64,000 nt of DNA, from positions 186,001 to 250,000 of the forward strand of contig SJRY01000255.1 of NCBI GenBank assembly GCA_011319805.1, in the 5' to 3' direction. This stretch comes from Macrocybe gigantea (lineage: Eukaryota > Basidiomycota > Agaricomycetes > Agaricales > Callistosporiaceae). The notes under the pieces are model-generated. The model made no database searches. It worked only from the letters and a program-made list of their open reading frames with translations, and was not told the DNA's origin. This document shows, piece by piece, positions 49,329-60,345 of the stretch. A program made the translations under genes and the position numbers. The first letter of the stretch is position 1. Each line of letters begins with the position of its first letter.

Positions 49329-49695
49329 TCAACGCGTGTCATGCGAACCTCCGCTATCGGTGGACGGCGGCTCCTCGTTGGAGACTTCGCTCTTCAGAGA
49401 GCCGTCATCGAAATGGTCATTGGGAGACGTAGGTCCGTCTGGGCTTTTGGTTACGTCTATTTGGCAGGAACGATGGGCTATCAGTCGTGTACCGATGACC
49501 GGAAAAAGAAAAAAAAAGTTGAAAGACCTGGCATCGTCTACCGATGTGGTGGTCGCGTGCATGAGCTGCCGGGAGCTTGTCTGCCGCAGCCTTATCTCTA
49601 TCAAGAGCCGAACGCGCGGCCGCAAACTGGACAAGGGTATAAGCTGCGAGAGCTTGGGAGTACTGTTGGATCTCGCTAGATGAAAATTTGGCCAT
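49329..49695 (-). CDS. Small acidic protein of unknown function
   Basis: A predicted two-exon, 93-residue protein that I do not recognise. Exon 1 from ATG 49695 reads MAKFSSSEIQQYSQALAAYT, LVQFAAARSALDRDKAAADK and AHARDHHI. An intron with a GTAGAC donor and AAATAG acceptor after a T-rich tract joins it to DVTKSPDGPTSPNDHFDDGS, and the end is a Ser/Glu-rich acidic tail. The helical N-terminus and in-frame splice favour a real gene, and the frame is open further upstream. It is convergent with TSR1 (226 bp). A CTTCTT-like pyrimidine tract in the intron supports splicing on this strand. Confidence 0.45.
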
Positions 49696-50259
49696 GATTG
49701 CCTCGACCGACGACAGAGGGTGTGATGTCGCGGGTATGTGTGTGATATCTTGTATCCCGAGGATTGGGAGTTTCCCGAAATCCGCGAGGGCTTTTATGGG
49801 CTTGTGCCAGTGGCTCCTCCAACAGCGGGGTCTAGGCCGCAGGAATTTTTTGGCACAATTCATTATGTTTTGTGCTTCATGGGGGATCGGCTGATGTATA
49901 CCACAACTGCGAATTTTTTTTCGGGTCTTTTCAAATCAAGTTCTGCTTGGCCAACAATGTCATGTGATCGATCTTGTGTTTTGATTGGCCATGGGTTGAC
50001 CGCGCCCCTGCAGGCCAGCCAATCAGACTCTAGCGTCTCATCACCCATACGGAGTTGCGAAGGTTCTCTGAATCCCCACAACGCCATGTGCGCCGAGTCA
50101 CCGACTGTTCCGGCTCGGCACAATGTTCTGGTCACAAGATGGGCCCTTCTTCCAGGGAGAAAGACCGGACGATATGCTGGGCAGCTATGTAGAGAAGACT
50201 GGCCAAGAATAACCGGTCTGGATAGTGAGTCTGGGGCCTCGAACAGAACGTACTTTTGA
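49696..50259. other. Spacer, no gene recognised
   Basis: This stretch contains the probable promoter of the small minus-strand gene and the 3' untranslated region of the chloride channel. A 173-codon plus-strand open frame spanning 49738-50259 lacks motifs and overlaps the neighbouring leader, so it is not called. Confidence 0.35.
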
Positions 50260-53200
50260 CTATCGACGAATGAGGTTGTGGAAACTTGACACCACTCTAT
50301 GTCCTACATTAGATGCCACCCGCCACAATTCCTCAAGCAACCCGTCCAGGCCCCCACGTTCGTCCCACGAGGGCTCATGAGAAGGGGTGGTGGCAATGAA
50401 CTTCAGCACGTCCTTGACAGTGACCAGCCCAACCAAGGCCCCATTGTCTTCTACCAGAATGACTCGAGGACTGGACATGCATTAGACTGCTTGCCCCGCG
50501 GAATGGGGAAACACGCACCCAAGTCGCTTGAACATCTGCATGATTATTTCCAGCGGCATCTGTGGAGAAGAGGTCATGGGCGTCTGTGGAGTTGCCAACG
50601 TCAATGAATGCTCTAAATATATCAGACTCTGCATACCTTGTTGACCCATGGCCAGACCCGCAATACATTCCCTGGCGAGACCACTTCGAAAAAACTCGTC
50701 GTTCCTTCCTCCTCAATTCCAAACGATGAAGCATGACTAGCGCTGGCGTCTTCGCCTTCTGATTCAGGCGATGTGAAGAGACACGAAGTGTCTTCTCCAA
50801 TCCCTCGTTCTTTCTGTGCGCGGTCTGGCGAGCGTCATTTAATACAATCTGACAGCCCTGTTAATATGCCGGACTTACCAAGGACATAACGCAGTTCGGT
50901 TCTGCCGATGTATCCAACCAGGGTCCGCAAGCTGTCCGATGACACGATCGGGAATCCCTTGACATTCGTCGACGACAACAGGGCCTCTGAACATTATCAG
51001 ACACTGCTGCTCAGAAATAGTCTGGAACATTTACCAATGTCTCTGACTTTCATTCCCATCTCGGTTATCGTGTTCAAATCTCTGCGCATGACGGACGAAA
51101 CTGTTCGAACAGTAGTCAGTAGCACTCCCTTAGTCAGATACTTCACGCATCATACCGGATACGTTAAAAGCGTGATCCTCCTTTTCAAGGTAAGGAAAGC
51201 CATTGAACCGAATCATTTCGTCGGCGATGCCATTATAACCAATGAAATCCCCCACTGCTTTCGTGACTAGCAGGACGATCTATTATTGACTGATGAGGTC
51301 GGTGAAAGGTCTCGGTGAACGGAGGACATGCCATGGTCGGTAAGATATAGGTCAAGGCGCCAGTAAGCTCGAACATAATGACCACCACCGTCACGGTAAT
51401 TCTCATCACGCCGCTTTCAAGTTACTGAGATGAGACGAATAAAAGCGGCTCTGGACAAACAACCGACCTTAACGCTGCAGCAGCACCCAAGAAGGCATAA
51501 GTTCCGGGTGTGATGCAAGGTGAGTCTGGCTTGCATACAGCGAACATCCCTGAATTCCGATATGCCCTAGGAAGACTTTTTTAGTAGGCCGACTGTCGAG
51601 CGGCACGATGTCACTCTTACTCGTGCAATGTCTTGACCATTATGCCCACCATCCTACCGAATGTTGCACCTATAGCCATCGATGGGACAAAAATTCCTGC
51701 AGGAACTTTGCATCCGTATGTAATGACGACGAGTCCTATCCGGATGACGGTGGCAAGAATCAATGAATTGGCAATTCGCCATTGTGCAGATGATCTTGAA
51801 TGCACAAAATCAGAAACTTGATGATATCCACGCATTGGTCATAACTTACTGGCAGAGGTCATACACATTTCCACCCCCTTCACACTCCTTGAACAAAATA
51901 GCCATGCTGTTTGTCATGTCCAGACGAAGAAAGCGATTAAAATAGCCTATCATAGATGTAATGGTGGCGAGGGTAACGGCCTCTGCCACAGCGTGATTAG
52001 CAAGGTATTTTCGGCGAAAGGCGGCGACTTGTAGGTTGAACTTGACGATGAACGCGCCATAGAGGCCCTAAAGGTAGGGCGTGCAGACTGAGTACCACGT
52101 GCATGAGGAGGTTCGCATAATGGATACTTTACCCCAAAGATTCCCAAAATGATGAAGAAGATAACCTCGAAGAAGTGCCAGTCACGGTCGTAAGTGACTT
52201 GGAACAGTACTAGCTTGCCTGTACGAAATGGATTCATGGCCTATTGGCATTGAATAAATTTCGAAAGGGCTAAGCGATCAAGATGAAAAAGACGGACTGC
52301 TAAGGTGAAAGTTGCGACAAGGGCACACAAGAAACTCCTCCACATCGTCTTGATGCTAAACACATGGCTCATTTCCTGAACGACGAAAGTAAAGGCGAGA
52401 TCCAGCACGTCAACTGGGTACACACCTCTATGGAGAAAAGAACGCCTCCTATCGGCGAGCCAAAGGCCACAGCCACGCCCGCCGCGCTGGCCGCTGTGGT
52501 AATCTCCCTCATTTTACCTGACATTCCAAAGCATCTCGTATCATTATGGCGGTGGAGAAATGATGGGGAGTCACCTTGACTCCTGGAGAACTCCTTAAAG
52601 AGACCGGCAACGAGCCATCCAACGCAGCACGCGACATGCACAGAAGGCCCTTCCTTCCCCACCGATAGTCCTGATGCTATCACCAGTGGCTACAAGACGG
52701 AATCAAACAACATGGACCAGATCAGATCAGAAAATGTGGTGCTCTAAAATGTTACACTTGCCAAAGTCATACTTTTGATACCAAATGTTGCAAATCCAAG
52801 GTATCCCTGCATCACAAATCCAGCAATAATACACTTGATTTCGGATATGCCGGAGCCCGCGGCATATTTTGCTAGGGAACGCACGAGGTGCGCAGCTGTG
52901 AATGCAAAGGCGGTCTGAGGAAGGGTGGCAAGGCGTCAGGTCGTGGCATTTAAACGACAGCTGGGGAGAAGTAATGACGCAGGGAGGGACGTACGGCGAA
53001 CATGACAAAGATCGTCCACCGTGCCAAGGTGACATTGCTCCAAGTGTGCCACGAATCGCACCCATCGACCTCCTCGCCTTCAATTTCCCAGCAGCAAAAC
53101 TGCTGGTTTAACCACCAGCCATCCGAGCAATATCCAAACTTGATGTCCGACAACCATTCCGTCACGATAGAAATGATAGCTGCGTTGAGGCCAATACATA

Positions 53201-53633
53201 CCCCTAAGCCGTTTTGAGTATGTGCTTTCAGAGTACGAATGTAACGCTATATGAAGAACAGACTTACCGACAAGACTGACAACAAACCAGCTCCGGCCCG
53301 TGTCCATGATCTTTCTGATTTCAGACCATAGCCATGGAGCAGTCAATTTACCCTGTGGCCCTCGATTATGCGTATAGGTTTTCGCATTGCGTATCCGTCT
53401 ATTTCTCTCGAGGATGGAGTCCTGCACCCAGTCTAAACGCAAACATAACACACACATCCGGCTTCAGCCTCGATACGGATTGCGGAACAGGTGTTCTGAA
53501 CAGCTTACCTATCGTTGTAAAATCCTCATAACGACTACATAGTTGACCGGGCGTTCAGCGCATGCCTGCAACACAAAGGGCGTCCTTACCGAATTTGTTC
53601 GAGCTCGTCGTCGTCTAATCCTTCAGAACGCAT
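50260..53633 (-). CDS. CLC-family chloride channel/transporter
   Basis: Eukaryotic CLC protein with cytosolic CBS domains, in fungi usually on endosome/Golgi/vacuole membranes (GEF1-like). The start near 53633 ([14 protein letters not shown]) splices into RYEDFTTI and [15 protein letters not shown]. Membrane motifs include [35 protein letters not shown] (selectivity region), [15 protein letters not shown] with the gating glutamate, [20 protein letters not shown] and [20 protein letters not shown]. The C-terminal exons carry CBS repeats, the last being [20 protein letters not shown], and end FHNLIRR at 50260. About 15 short introns, not all resolved. Sequence upstream of 53633 stays open to an acceptor-like TTAG at about 53654, so a short 5' exon is possible. 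Confidence 0.88.
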
Positions 53634-53986
53634 GGGTTCATTAGCAGCAAGCACGCTGTTCTAATTAATCGTTTTTGGTCGCCGCGTTGAGCCCGCGTCT
53701 AAACGTCCAAACGACGACATCACATCAAGTGTTAGTGTTATTCCCAAGCACGTGCAAAAGGCCCAAAAGGGTAACCATAGGTCCAGAAAGAAGAAGCAAA
53801 CATCCTACATACGACAAAACGAGCAGTGCAAGAAAAGGCCGTAGAGTAGAAATCAATACAACAACACGGAGCAGATAGTGTCTACAGACGAAGGGTATAG
53901 GGTGACATGTCCTCTTTGACAAGATAGTAAGTCCGTGTAGATAAAGAAAATTTCCAAGATGATGGCTAGTCCGAGTCGTTGGAGAA

Positions 53987-55636
53987 CTAAAACTCTTGAG
54001 TATTGTTGAGGCGGCTCTCCATAAGCCTAAGAAGCGTTCGTCAGATATCGATGATCATGCGCTAAGTAAGGGGCTAACCGCAGGGACTCTTCCTTGGCAA
54101 GAAGCTCCTGCTTCTTTTCGTTTAGCTCTCTCTGGAGCCTCAACTCGGTCTCGCGAAGCTGTCCAGGAAAACTCGGTATTAGATAGCCAGAAAAAAAGAA
54201 CGATGAATACAGACCTTCTCGCTCTCGCGTCTGAGCTGTTCTTCCTTCAAAATTACACTCTGATTCACTAAATCCTCAGGGAGGACTTGAGATGAACTGT
54301 GTCACATGGCGTCAGACGAAACCGAGACAGCGAAGTGCAGGGCGACGAACCGATTGTCAACGTATACGCTACGTGAAAGCTTCTCTGTTCGATAAGTTTC
54401 ATAGAGCACATCCTCGGTCAATGACTTGAGGTCATGCAAATGCGACCTAGGAGAACGTAACTCATTAGTCGTGAGACTGACAGGTGTGATGTAATAGAAT
54501 AGGCACCCCAGGATTGCGCCACGAAGACGAGGGAAGTCTGAGTGATCAGTGTTATCGACCTCGGCGACGCCCCAAGGATACACTCTAGCCCGAATGGGAT
54601 CACCATCGACCTCAATTTCCTCCTCAGAGCCAATGACCGCGAATGGCAACATCGCCTATATTTCGTGTGACGATAATGCACAACAAAAGGAGGTTCAGGC
54701 AGGGATTTACCCGTAATTCCGCGTTGTCTTGTATCGTCTCTTCATCATCTTCCTCAACGTCATAAGGGAAGTTGTAAACGGGAATATCGTAATATTCTAT
54801 ATCTTCCATGATCTTCCGAGGGGCCGAGGTCATTAAAAGAAATGTGACGTAAAAGTATAGCATGCGTACCCTCTCTTTGAATGCCCTGAGCTCCTTTGGC
54901 GTCAAGGAATCAGCCCTGCCGATAACTGGGATGACATTGACTCTTGGGGACAGTCTGCGCATCAGCTCAATATCCATTTCCCTCAAACTTTTGAATCAAT
55001 GGATCAGTTAATTTAATAGAAGCGTAGCTCGGAAGTGCGGCAACATACGCATGTCCGGTCGGAGGAATGAAGTACAGCAGCGCATGAACTCTGTTGTCTT
55101 TGAAGCGAGGATTACGCTTGATACGGGACTGTTCAGCCAATATGTCGTCGTATTGACGCTCCAAGTAATTCATGATTTCCTGAAATCTGCATTGAAATCA
55201 GCATAATGCTCGAGAAATGAACACAGAGTCTCATACGCGTTACTGTTATCAATGTTATTTCCGAACCCGGGGGTGTCCACCACAGTCAGAGAAATGCGCA
55301 CGCCCTCCTCTTCGAGTTCTAAGAGGTGTAAGCGTGAAGACAGACGATGATTCTGCGAGCGGACGCGCACATACCAACTGTCACGGCTTTATGGTTACCA
55401 CCTCCTCAGTGTTCGCGAGGTCAGGTTCGTCAATATCTTTGTGCGACAAGACCTCTTGATTGCACAAAGTATTCACAAATGTGGTGCGTCCGGTGCCGGA
55501 GGTGCCTATTTTTCATTCCATGAACCAAAGGCGTCCGGTTAAGCCGAACATGAACCAACGAAAGTCTTACCAACGACCATAAGGGTGAACTGAATCCCCT
55601 TGATCTTACTCCCTCGCTCCTACCGACTAATGGCAT
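53987..55636 (-). CDS. Septin, Cdc11 type
   Basis: A filament-forming GTP-binding protein of the septin ring at septa and hyphal tips. KGIQFTLMVVGTSGTGRTTF holds the P-loop, with arginine where most septins have lysine, as in Cdc11-type members. NTLCNQEVLSHKDI, VVDTPGFGNNIDNSNAYETL, NVIPVIGRADSLTPKELRAF and a septin-unique element (IRARVYPWGVAEVDN) follow. C-terminal exons give EDLVNQSVILKEEQLRRESE and coiled coil RETELRLQRELNEKKQELLA, ending SRLNNTQEF at 53987. The 5' end is uncertain: MPLVGRSEG at 55636 joins SKIKGIQF only if one base is missing near 55611; otherwise an undetected exon supplies the start. Confidence 0.87.
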
Positions 55637-55801
55637 TTTTCCGACAGCGTTAAAGACGACAAACAAGCAGGGAAAAAGAGGGGTGGCTGAACTAAATCCA
55701 GGTTGAAAAAGCAGTTGTGATGGTGATTGAAGGATGGCTTGAGAATCTAACAGACGTAAACATGACCTGTATTCTACTTGGAACATTTCCACTGCTATGT
55801 C

Positions 55802-56792
55802 TTAATGCCCTTTTGAGATTCGCTAAAAAAAAAAGGTTCAACACCGCGTCGATATCGTGAAAAAAAAAAACAACCAACCGTCTGCTATTCTGGACGCGCA
55901 AGAACAACCAATCAACCGCTGATCTGACACCTGTACTGCATGCCATGGCATTAGATGATGATGTGTGATAGTATCGCTGACAGCTCTTACCCTTCAAGAG
56001 CAGATACGCCCATCACATCCAGGCTCGCGATTCTCTCTCGCCGTGCTGAAGTTTCGCTCTCGCCCATTCCATATCTTATATCTCTCCGAGCGCTCTCGAC
56101 CTTCCGCTGGTGCCAGTCTTCATAATCATGCCGGATTTCTTCCACAGACAAGCTGTTGGGCGAATCCTGTTTGTTCGCAAGTAATAGAAGAGGCACACCA
56201 AGAATCTGGGGAGCAGAGAGCACGGAATCTACGGTCCTTGCATCGAATTAGAAAACCCGAGGACAGCATGACGGCTGTGACCAAGCGTCATACCGAACAC
56301 TTCCCATCCTTCGCCTAGTCTTTCTCGGTCCTCCGCGTCGATGACGTATACGACGGCGTGACAGTCGTCGTAATACCTGTGCCAGATATTACGATGCCTC
56401 GTTGACCTCCCAGATCCCAGAATTGCAGGATCGTAGAAGGCAAAGTTATCTTCCCAGCTGGGACAGCCCTTCAGACGACGGTCATTCTGTGGCAGGTCGC
56501 AATATGCGCACTGTTCTGCCCAACAGTCGGGCCAATCTTATCCGGAGTCAGTCCTGGGGTATCATTATATAGAGTCTTTATTTTCTCCAACAGCGTCTGA
56601 GTGAAATTTAGTCTTCAAAACTGTGGAGCAGGTCGGCGTCATACGCACCGTCTTCCCTGCCCCGTCCAATCCGATGATTATCACAGAGAACTCCTCCTTC
56701 CTAAGCATTCCGCGTTAAAGCATTGGAAAACGTTGGGCAGCGATCACGCACCTCGTCAAGTGTTCATGTAATCCTTTGAGGAGATGGTACAT
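55802..56792 (-). CDS. Arl3/ARFRP1-like small GTPase
   Basis: An ARF-family GTPase that recruits Arl1 and golgins at the trans-Golgi. ATG 56792 ([14 protein letters not shown]) splices to [17 protein letters not shown], the P-loop; the next exons read [20 protein letters not shown] and IGPTVGQN (switch I threonine). [20 protein letters not shown] is switch II, and after a frame break [40 protein letters not shown] is the NKxD motif and [12 protein letters not shown] the SA motif, followed by [19 protein letters not shown]-rich 3' intron then gives a stop at 55802. At about 56393 one base (ATCGT for expected ATCCGT) is missing. No intron can explain it in this invariant segment, so a sequence error is likely. 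Confidence 0.85.
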
Positions 56793-56872
56793 GAGAGAAG
56801 GCGCTGCTAATTCGGCCAAACAAACGATCGTCAAAACAATCTTCCAACCTCAAGCTGGCCCCAAACACTGTC
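56793..56872. promoter_or_regulatory. 80-bp bidirectional promoter, Arl3-like / VMA16
   Basis: Only 80 bp lie between the two divergent start codons, so both promoters and both leaders must overlap here or extend into the opposite gene. No TATA box is visible. Confidence 0.5.
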
Positions 56873-57861
56873 ATGGGGCTCTATTCCTCCTACTACACCT
56901 ACGGCTTGCCTACGTTTCTCATAATCGTTATTGCTTTGTACCTTTTATTTACTGGCAAGTACTTCATGCAGCTGGCGACTTTGTCCTAAAGCTGACACCG
57001 CCATCAGGTTCCGGAGAGGCTTTCAATGTTGGACGTTTTCTGGAGGAGTCGAGCCCTTACGCATGGGCAGCAACGGGCATTGGTCTGTGCATTGGATTGA
57101 GCGTGTTGGGTGCTGGATGGTGTGTTACACTGCGTTCCCACAACCTGTTGCCTTTACAAGTCTTGCCAGGGGTATCTTCGTCACTGGTTCCTCAATCCTC
57201 GGTGGTGGAATAAGAGCACCCCGCATCACGACCAAAAACTTGATCAGGTGGGCTTATGTCTTCCATCTGCCATTGTCAGTCTTCTGATAGAAGGAATCGT
57301 GCTTTAGCATCATTTTCTGCGAAGTTGTCGCAATCTACGGTGTTGTAAGTGGACTATGAGCGCCAATTACCGAAAGAACTGGTGTCCACTTTCCTGCGAA
57401 CAGATCATAGGCATTGTCTATTCTGCAAAAGTTTCACATGTAGTGGAGGAGCTGCTCTATACTCCGGACAACTACTTTACTGGTTTGTAGCAAGTTCTCC
57501 ACCCACGTATCTCGATTTACGCACCACATCTTCAGGTTTCGCCCTCTTCTGGGGCGGACTCACCGTGGGCGTCTGCAACTTGCTCTGTGGCGTCTGTGTG
57601 GGCGTGACAGGATCCACCGCAGCTCTGGCCGATGCCGCAGACCCCAATTTGTTTGTTAAAATCCTGATTGTTGAAGTCTTTGGCAGCATACTGGGACTCT
57701 TCGGCTTGATTGGTATGTCAGACCATGCTGATTCTCACTATTATTTGTTCACCAGTTCTTGGCGCCTGTTTCCAGTGGGCCTGCTCATGGTCGGTTCTGC
57801 GAATGACTTCACTGCTCATGCACCGGCAGCAACGGCAATCATCTCCCCCTACGTTTACTAG
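56873..57861 (+). CDS. VMA16: V-type ATPase proteolipid subunit c''
   Basis: Membrane rotor subunit of the vacuolar proton pump. Exon 1 ([20 protein letters not shown]) gives the extra N-terminal helix of c''. A GC-AG intron (56955-57007) joins LYLLFTG to [40 protein letters not shown] and [20 protein letters not shown] follow, then [12 protein letters not shown] with a proton-carrying glutamate, [60 protein letters not shown] (second glutamate) and [17 protein letters not shown]. It ends SPYVY at 57861. Seven exons, all joins in frame. The C-terminal extension after NDFTA is about 12 residues longer than I would expect. Confidence 0.92.
56955..57007 (+). other. GC-AG intron in VMA16
   Basis: The donor is ACTG|GCAAGT and the acceptor CCATCAG|GT; 53 nt. 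Splicing restores the c'' helix junction [11 protein letters not shown]. It contains stops in the exon frame, so retention would truncate the protein. Confidence 0.75.
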
Positions 57862-58096
57862 TGACATGAATGTAGTTCATCTTTGCAGGAATACCCATTT
57901 TTCAATCGCAGCACTGAGCCCAAGCCTGAAAAAATCTCTATACGACGGGTCCCATTCCGCATGTCGTCAACTGATATATAACAGACATACATACATCTCA
58001 CCATCGAATTGAACAGATTGGCATAAGCAAGCGAAAGTACAGAAAGAAACCGCCAAAGGCGATGGTGACACGAAGAGGGGAGGGGAATAATGATCT

Positions 58097-59738
58097 TTAC
58101 TTTTTCGGTTCTTCAAAAGGGCTCTCCGCATATTCGAGCCCGTCGTCATCTTCCGAATATTTTCTCTGTATCTGAGGGCTAGAACTGGAGTGAGATTGCT
58201 GTGGCAGAAGAGAGACAGGCCGTTTGGGCAATATTCCGAATTTGCCTTTGCAGAGAAAGAAGAATCTAGCGGTTAGCAGGGGGCTTCATCAAGGGTAGCC
58301 AACTTACCGCCATCGACTTTGGGCACAGCTTGATTTGTTGCTGAACCACCAACAGGTGGCGATGGCGAGGAAGTCGGAGCTTGAGCTTTCGTTGCTCCCG
58401 GTGCCTGTGCAGCGGCGGGCGGATCAGGCGTCGCGTCGTACCCCGCGAGCGCCGGAGCGCTCGTCTTCGACTGCTGTGCGGTTCGGGCAACGAATGGCTC
58501 GTCGTCGAGGTGAAAGACTGCGGTGGCGATACGACGGAGGAGTGCGCGTTGGGGTCGTAGTATGCTGGCTGCTGGCTCACGTAGCCGGTCTGAGCTTGCG
58601 CATGCTCGTTGTACGGCTGATAGGGCGCATACGGCGTGCCGCCTGCACCTCCTGATGTGTCCCAAGTAGGTTGCATGCCGGCAGCGGAGGACTGGGGGGG
58701 CCTGGGGCTGTCGAATTCCTGAATCTTGGCCTTGACTTTCGAGATAAAGTTGCCGAACGTCTTCTTCCCGGCTATGCGACGCACGGAAAAGAATGTTAGA
58801 TGTGATTGGACAGAAACCCTTCGCAACTAATGAAGGGTTGACAACATACATTCCGCGATCCTGTTGAAATGCTGCTGCATTTCTGCCATGGTGTCTCCGC
58901 CCTGTGCTGTTCCTGCGTCGCCCTGGGGCGGACGCTGGTACTGCTGCTGCTGCCGTTGATATGCCTGAGGCACAGGGGAGTTGTATTGTTGTTGCTGCGC
59001 TTCCCAAGCAGCCTGGTGCGCTCCTGTTCCTCAAGCATCAGCCGTCTCGCGAGCTGCTCGTCCAGCTCTGTTTGCGACTACCGAGGTGGAAATACATTGG
59101 ATGGAACTCTAGTAACAAAGACATTGTGCTCACGAGCGTGGGGGGCAGAGGCGCGTGATGGGGCTCCTCGCTCTTGTAGTTTGGATCGGTCATGCCCAAC
59201 AGGGCGTCAATCGCGCGGCTCTGATCACCGTTGACGGACTCCAATACGGACTGTCTGCACGGTCATCGACAATCCGATCAAAGCATCGTCAAAAAAAAAG
59301 GACGCGCGAAAGAGAGACGCTAGACGCACAGAATCGCCACGTCGTAATCGGGGAACATGGCCTGCAGATCCGCAATCTGAGGATTCAGCGGCCGTGGTTG
59401 GCCGTCGGCGGGTACTTCAGAGATACCCTCACCGTGGGGTGCGCCGGTGGGGGCGGTTTCGGTGGCCTGGGCATGTGTCGTCGATGATGGTAGGGTGGTG
59501 GTGAGGACGAAGACAATGTAGGGGGCGCCGGCATCGGGAGCGTTTCTCGAGCAGAACCGCTGGAGCCTCCAGCTGCGCCTGGAGACTTTGAGACGCGGTC
59601 AGGCTGCGCATGCGCCTCTGGTTGCGGTGATCCGCCCGTCTCCGCCTTTTGCAGCTGTGCTTGAGGTTGAGATTCCGTTACGGGCTGCTCTGCAGTCGGA
59701 GGCGAGGCGGTATTCGTCATCGCAGTCGTTTCCGTCAT
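58097..59738 (-). CDS. CUE-domain (ubiquitin-binding) protein, Cue5-like
   Basis: Likely a ubiquitin-binding adaptor like yeast Cue5, which links ubiquitinated cargo to autophagy. ATG 59738 starts a Pro/Gln-rich N-terminus (MTETTAMTNTASPPTAEQP). The CUE helix is NPQIADLQAMFPDYDVAIL, then after an intron QSVLESVNGDQSRAIDALLG and MTDPNYKSEEPHH. ELDEQLARRLMLEEQER and an expected Gln-rich stretch follow, then SGKKTFGNFISKVKAKIQEF, further Gln/Pro-rich sequence, and the last exon FGILPKRPVSLLPQQ to FEEPKK at 58097. Three places lack one C each relative to a continuous protein: about 59400 (before PRPLNPQIADLQ), 59019 (EEQER|HQAAWEAQ) and 58481 (LPEP|AQQSKTSAP). Confidence 0.75.
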
Positions 59739-60345
59739 GGTGTGGCCGGGTTAGAGTTTAGAGGGGGGGAAAGAAGAGTAGGCTAAGCCCGTGCAGCGGT
59801 TGCACTTGTCGTTGATGTCCAGTAGCTAAGGGCACGGGTTGCGGAATCAAACGAGATAACAGCGAGATCTACGCGATCAAAGACACCTGGAAGACGTATA
59901 CAAGTTGGTTATCCCAAGCTTTCGCCCGCAGCATGTGTGCGCTAAACGCAGTACCTTTCCCTGTGCAAGCTGCGGACAGCTCCTTTGCTACGTCCCGAAA
60001 GGGGATGATCGAATGATTGAACGCGCAAAATTGGGGTGGCAGAGCGGTACAAGCTACATGTTATTTTACTTCTACAGGCGGGGTAGCCAAGAAGGTTCCG
60101 AGAGTTTGGTTTATACATCGACGTTCGTGAAAGGTAAGAGATTTTGCACATGAAGCGTGAAGGAAACTTTGTACGTGCGTTAAAAGTTGAGATGAAGCGC
60201 CGTTATAAATTAAGGAGGGACACCGTGACGAGACTTAATATGAATAAGAAAACAGATTCGTCTTCGGCCTAAGCATGCAATGGGAGCGCAAGGTCAGGAG
60301 AGAAAAAAATTACCAGGGGAAGGAGCAACAACGTACAAGCATCTA
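59739..60345. other. Spacer, no gene recognised
   Basis: Holds the CUE-gene promoter (the minus-strand start is at 59738) and, at the right, the 3' untranslated region of the bZIP gene. A short plus-strand frame at 59905-60153 has no motif. Confidence 0.4.
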
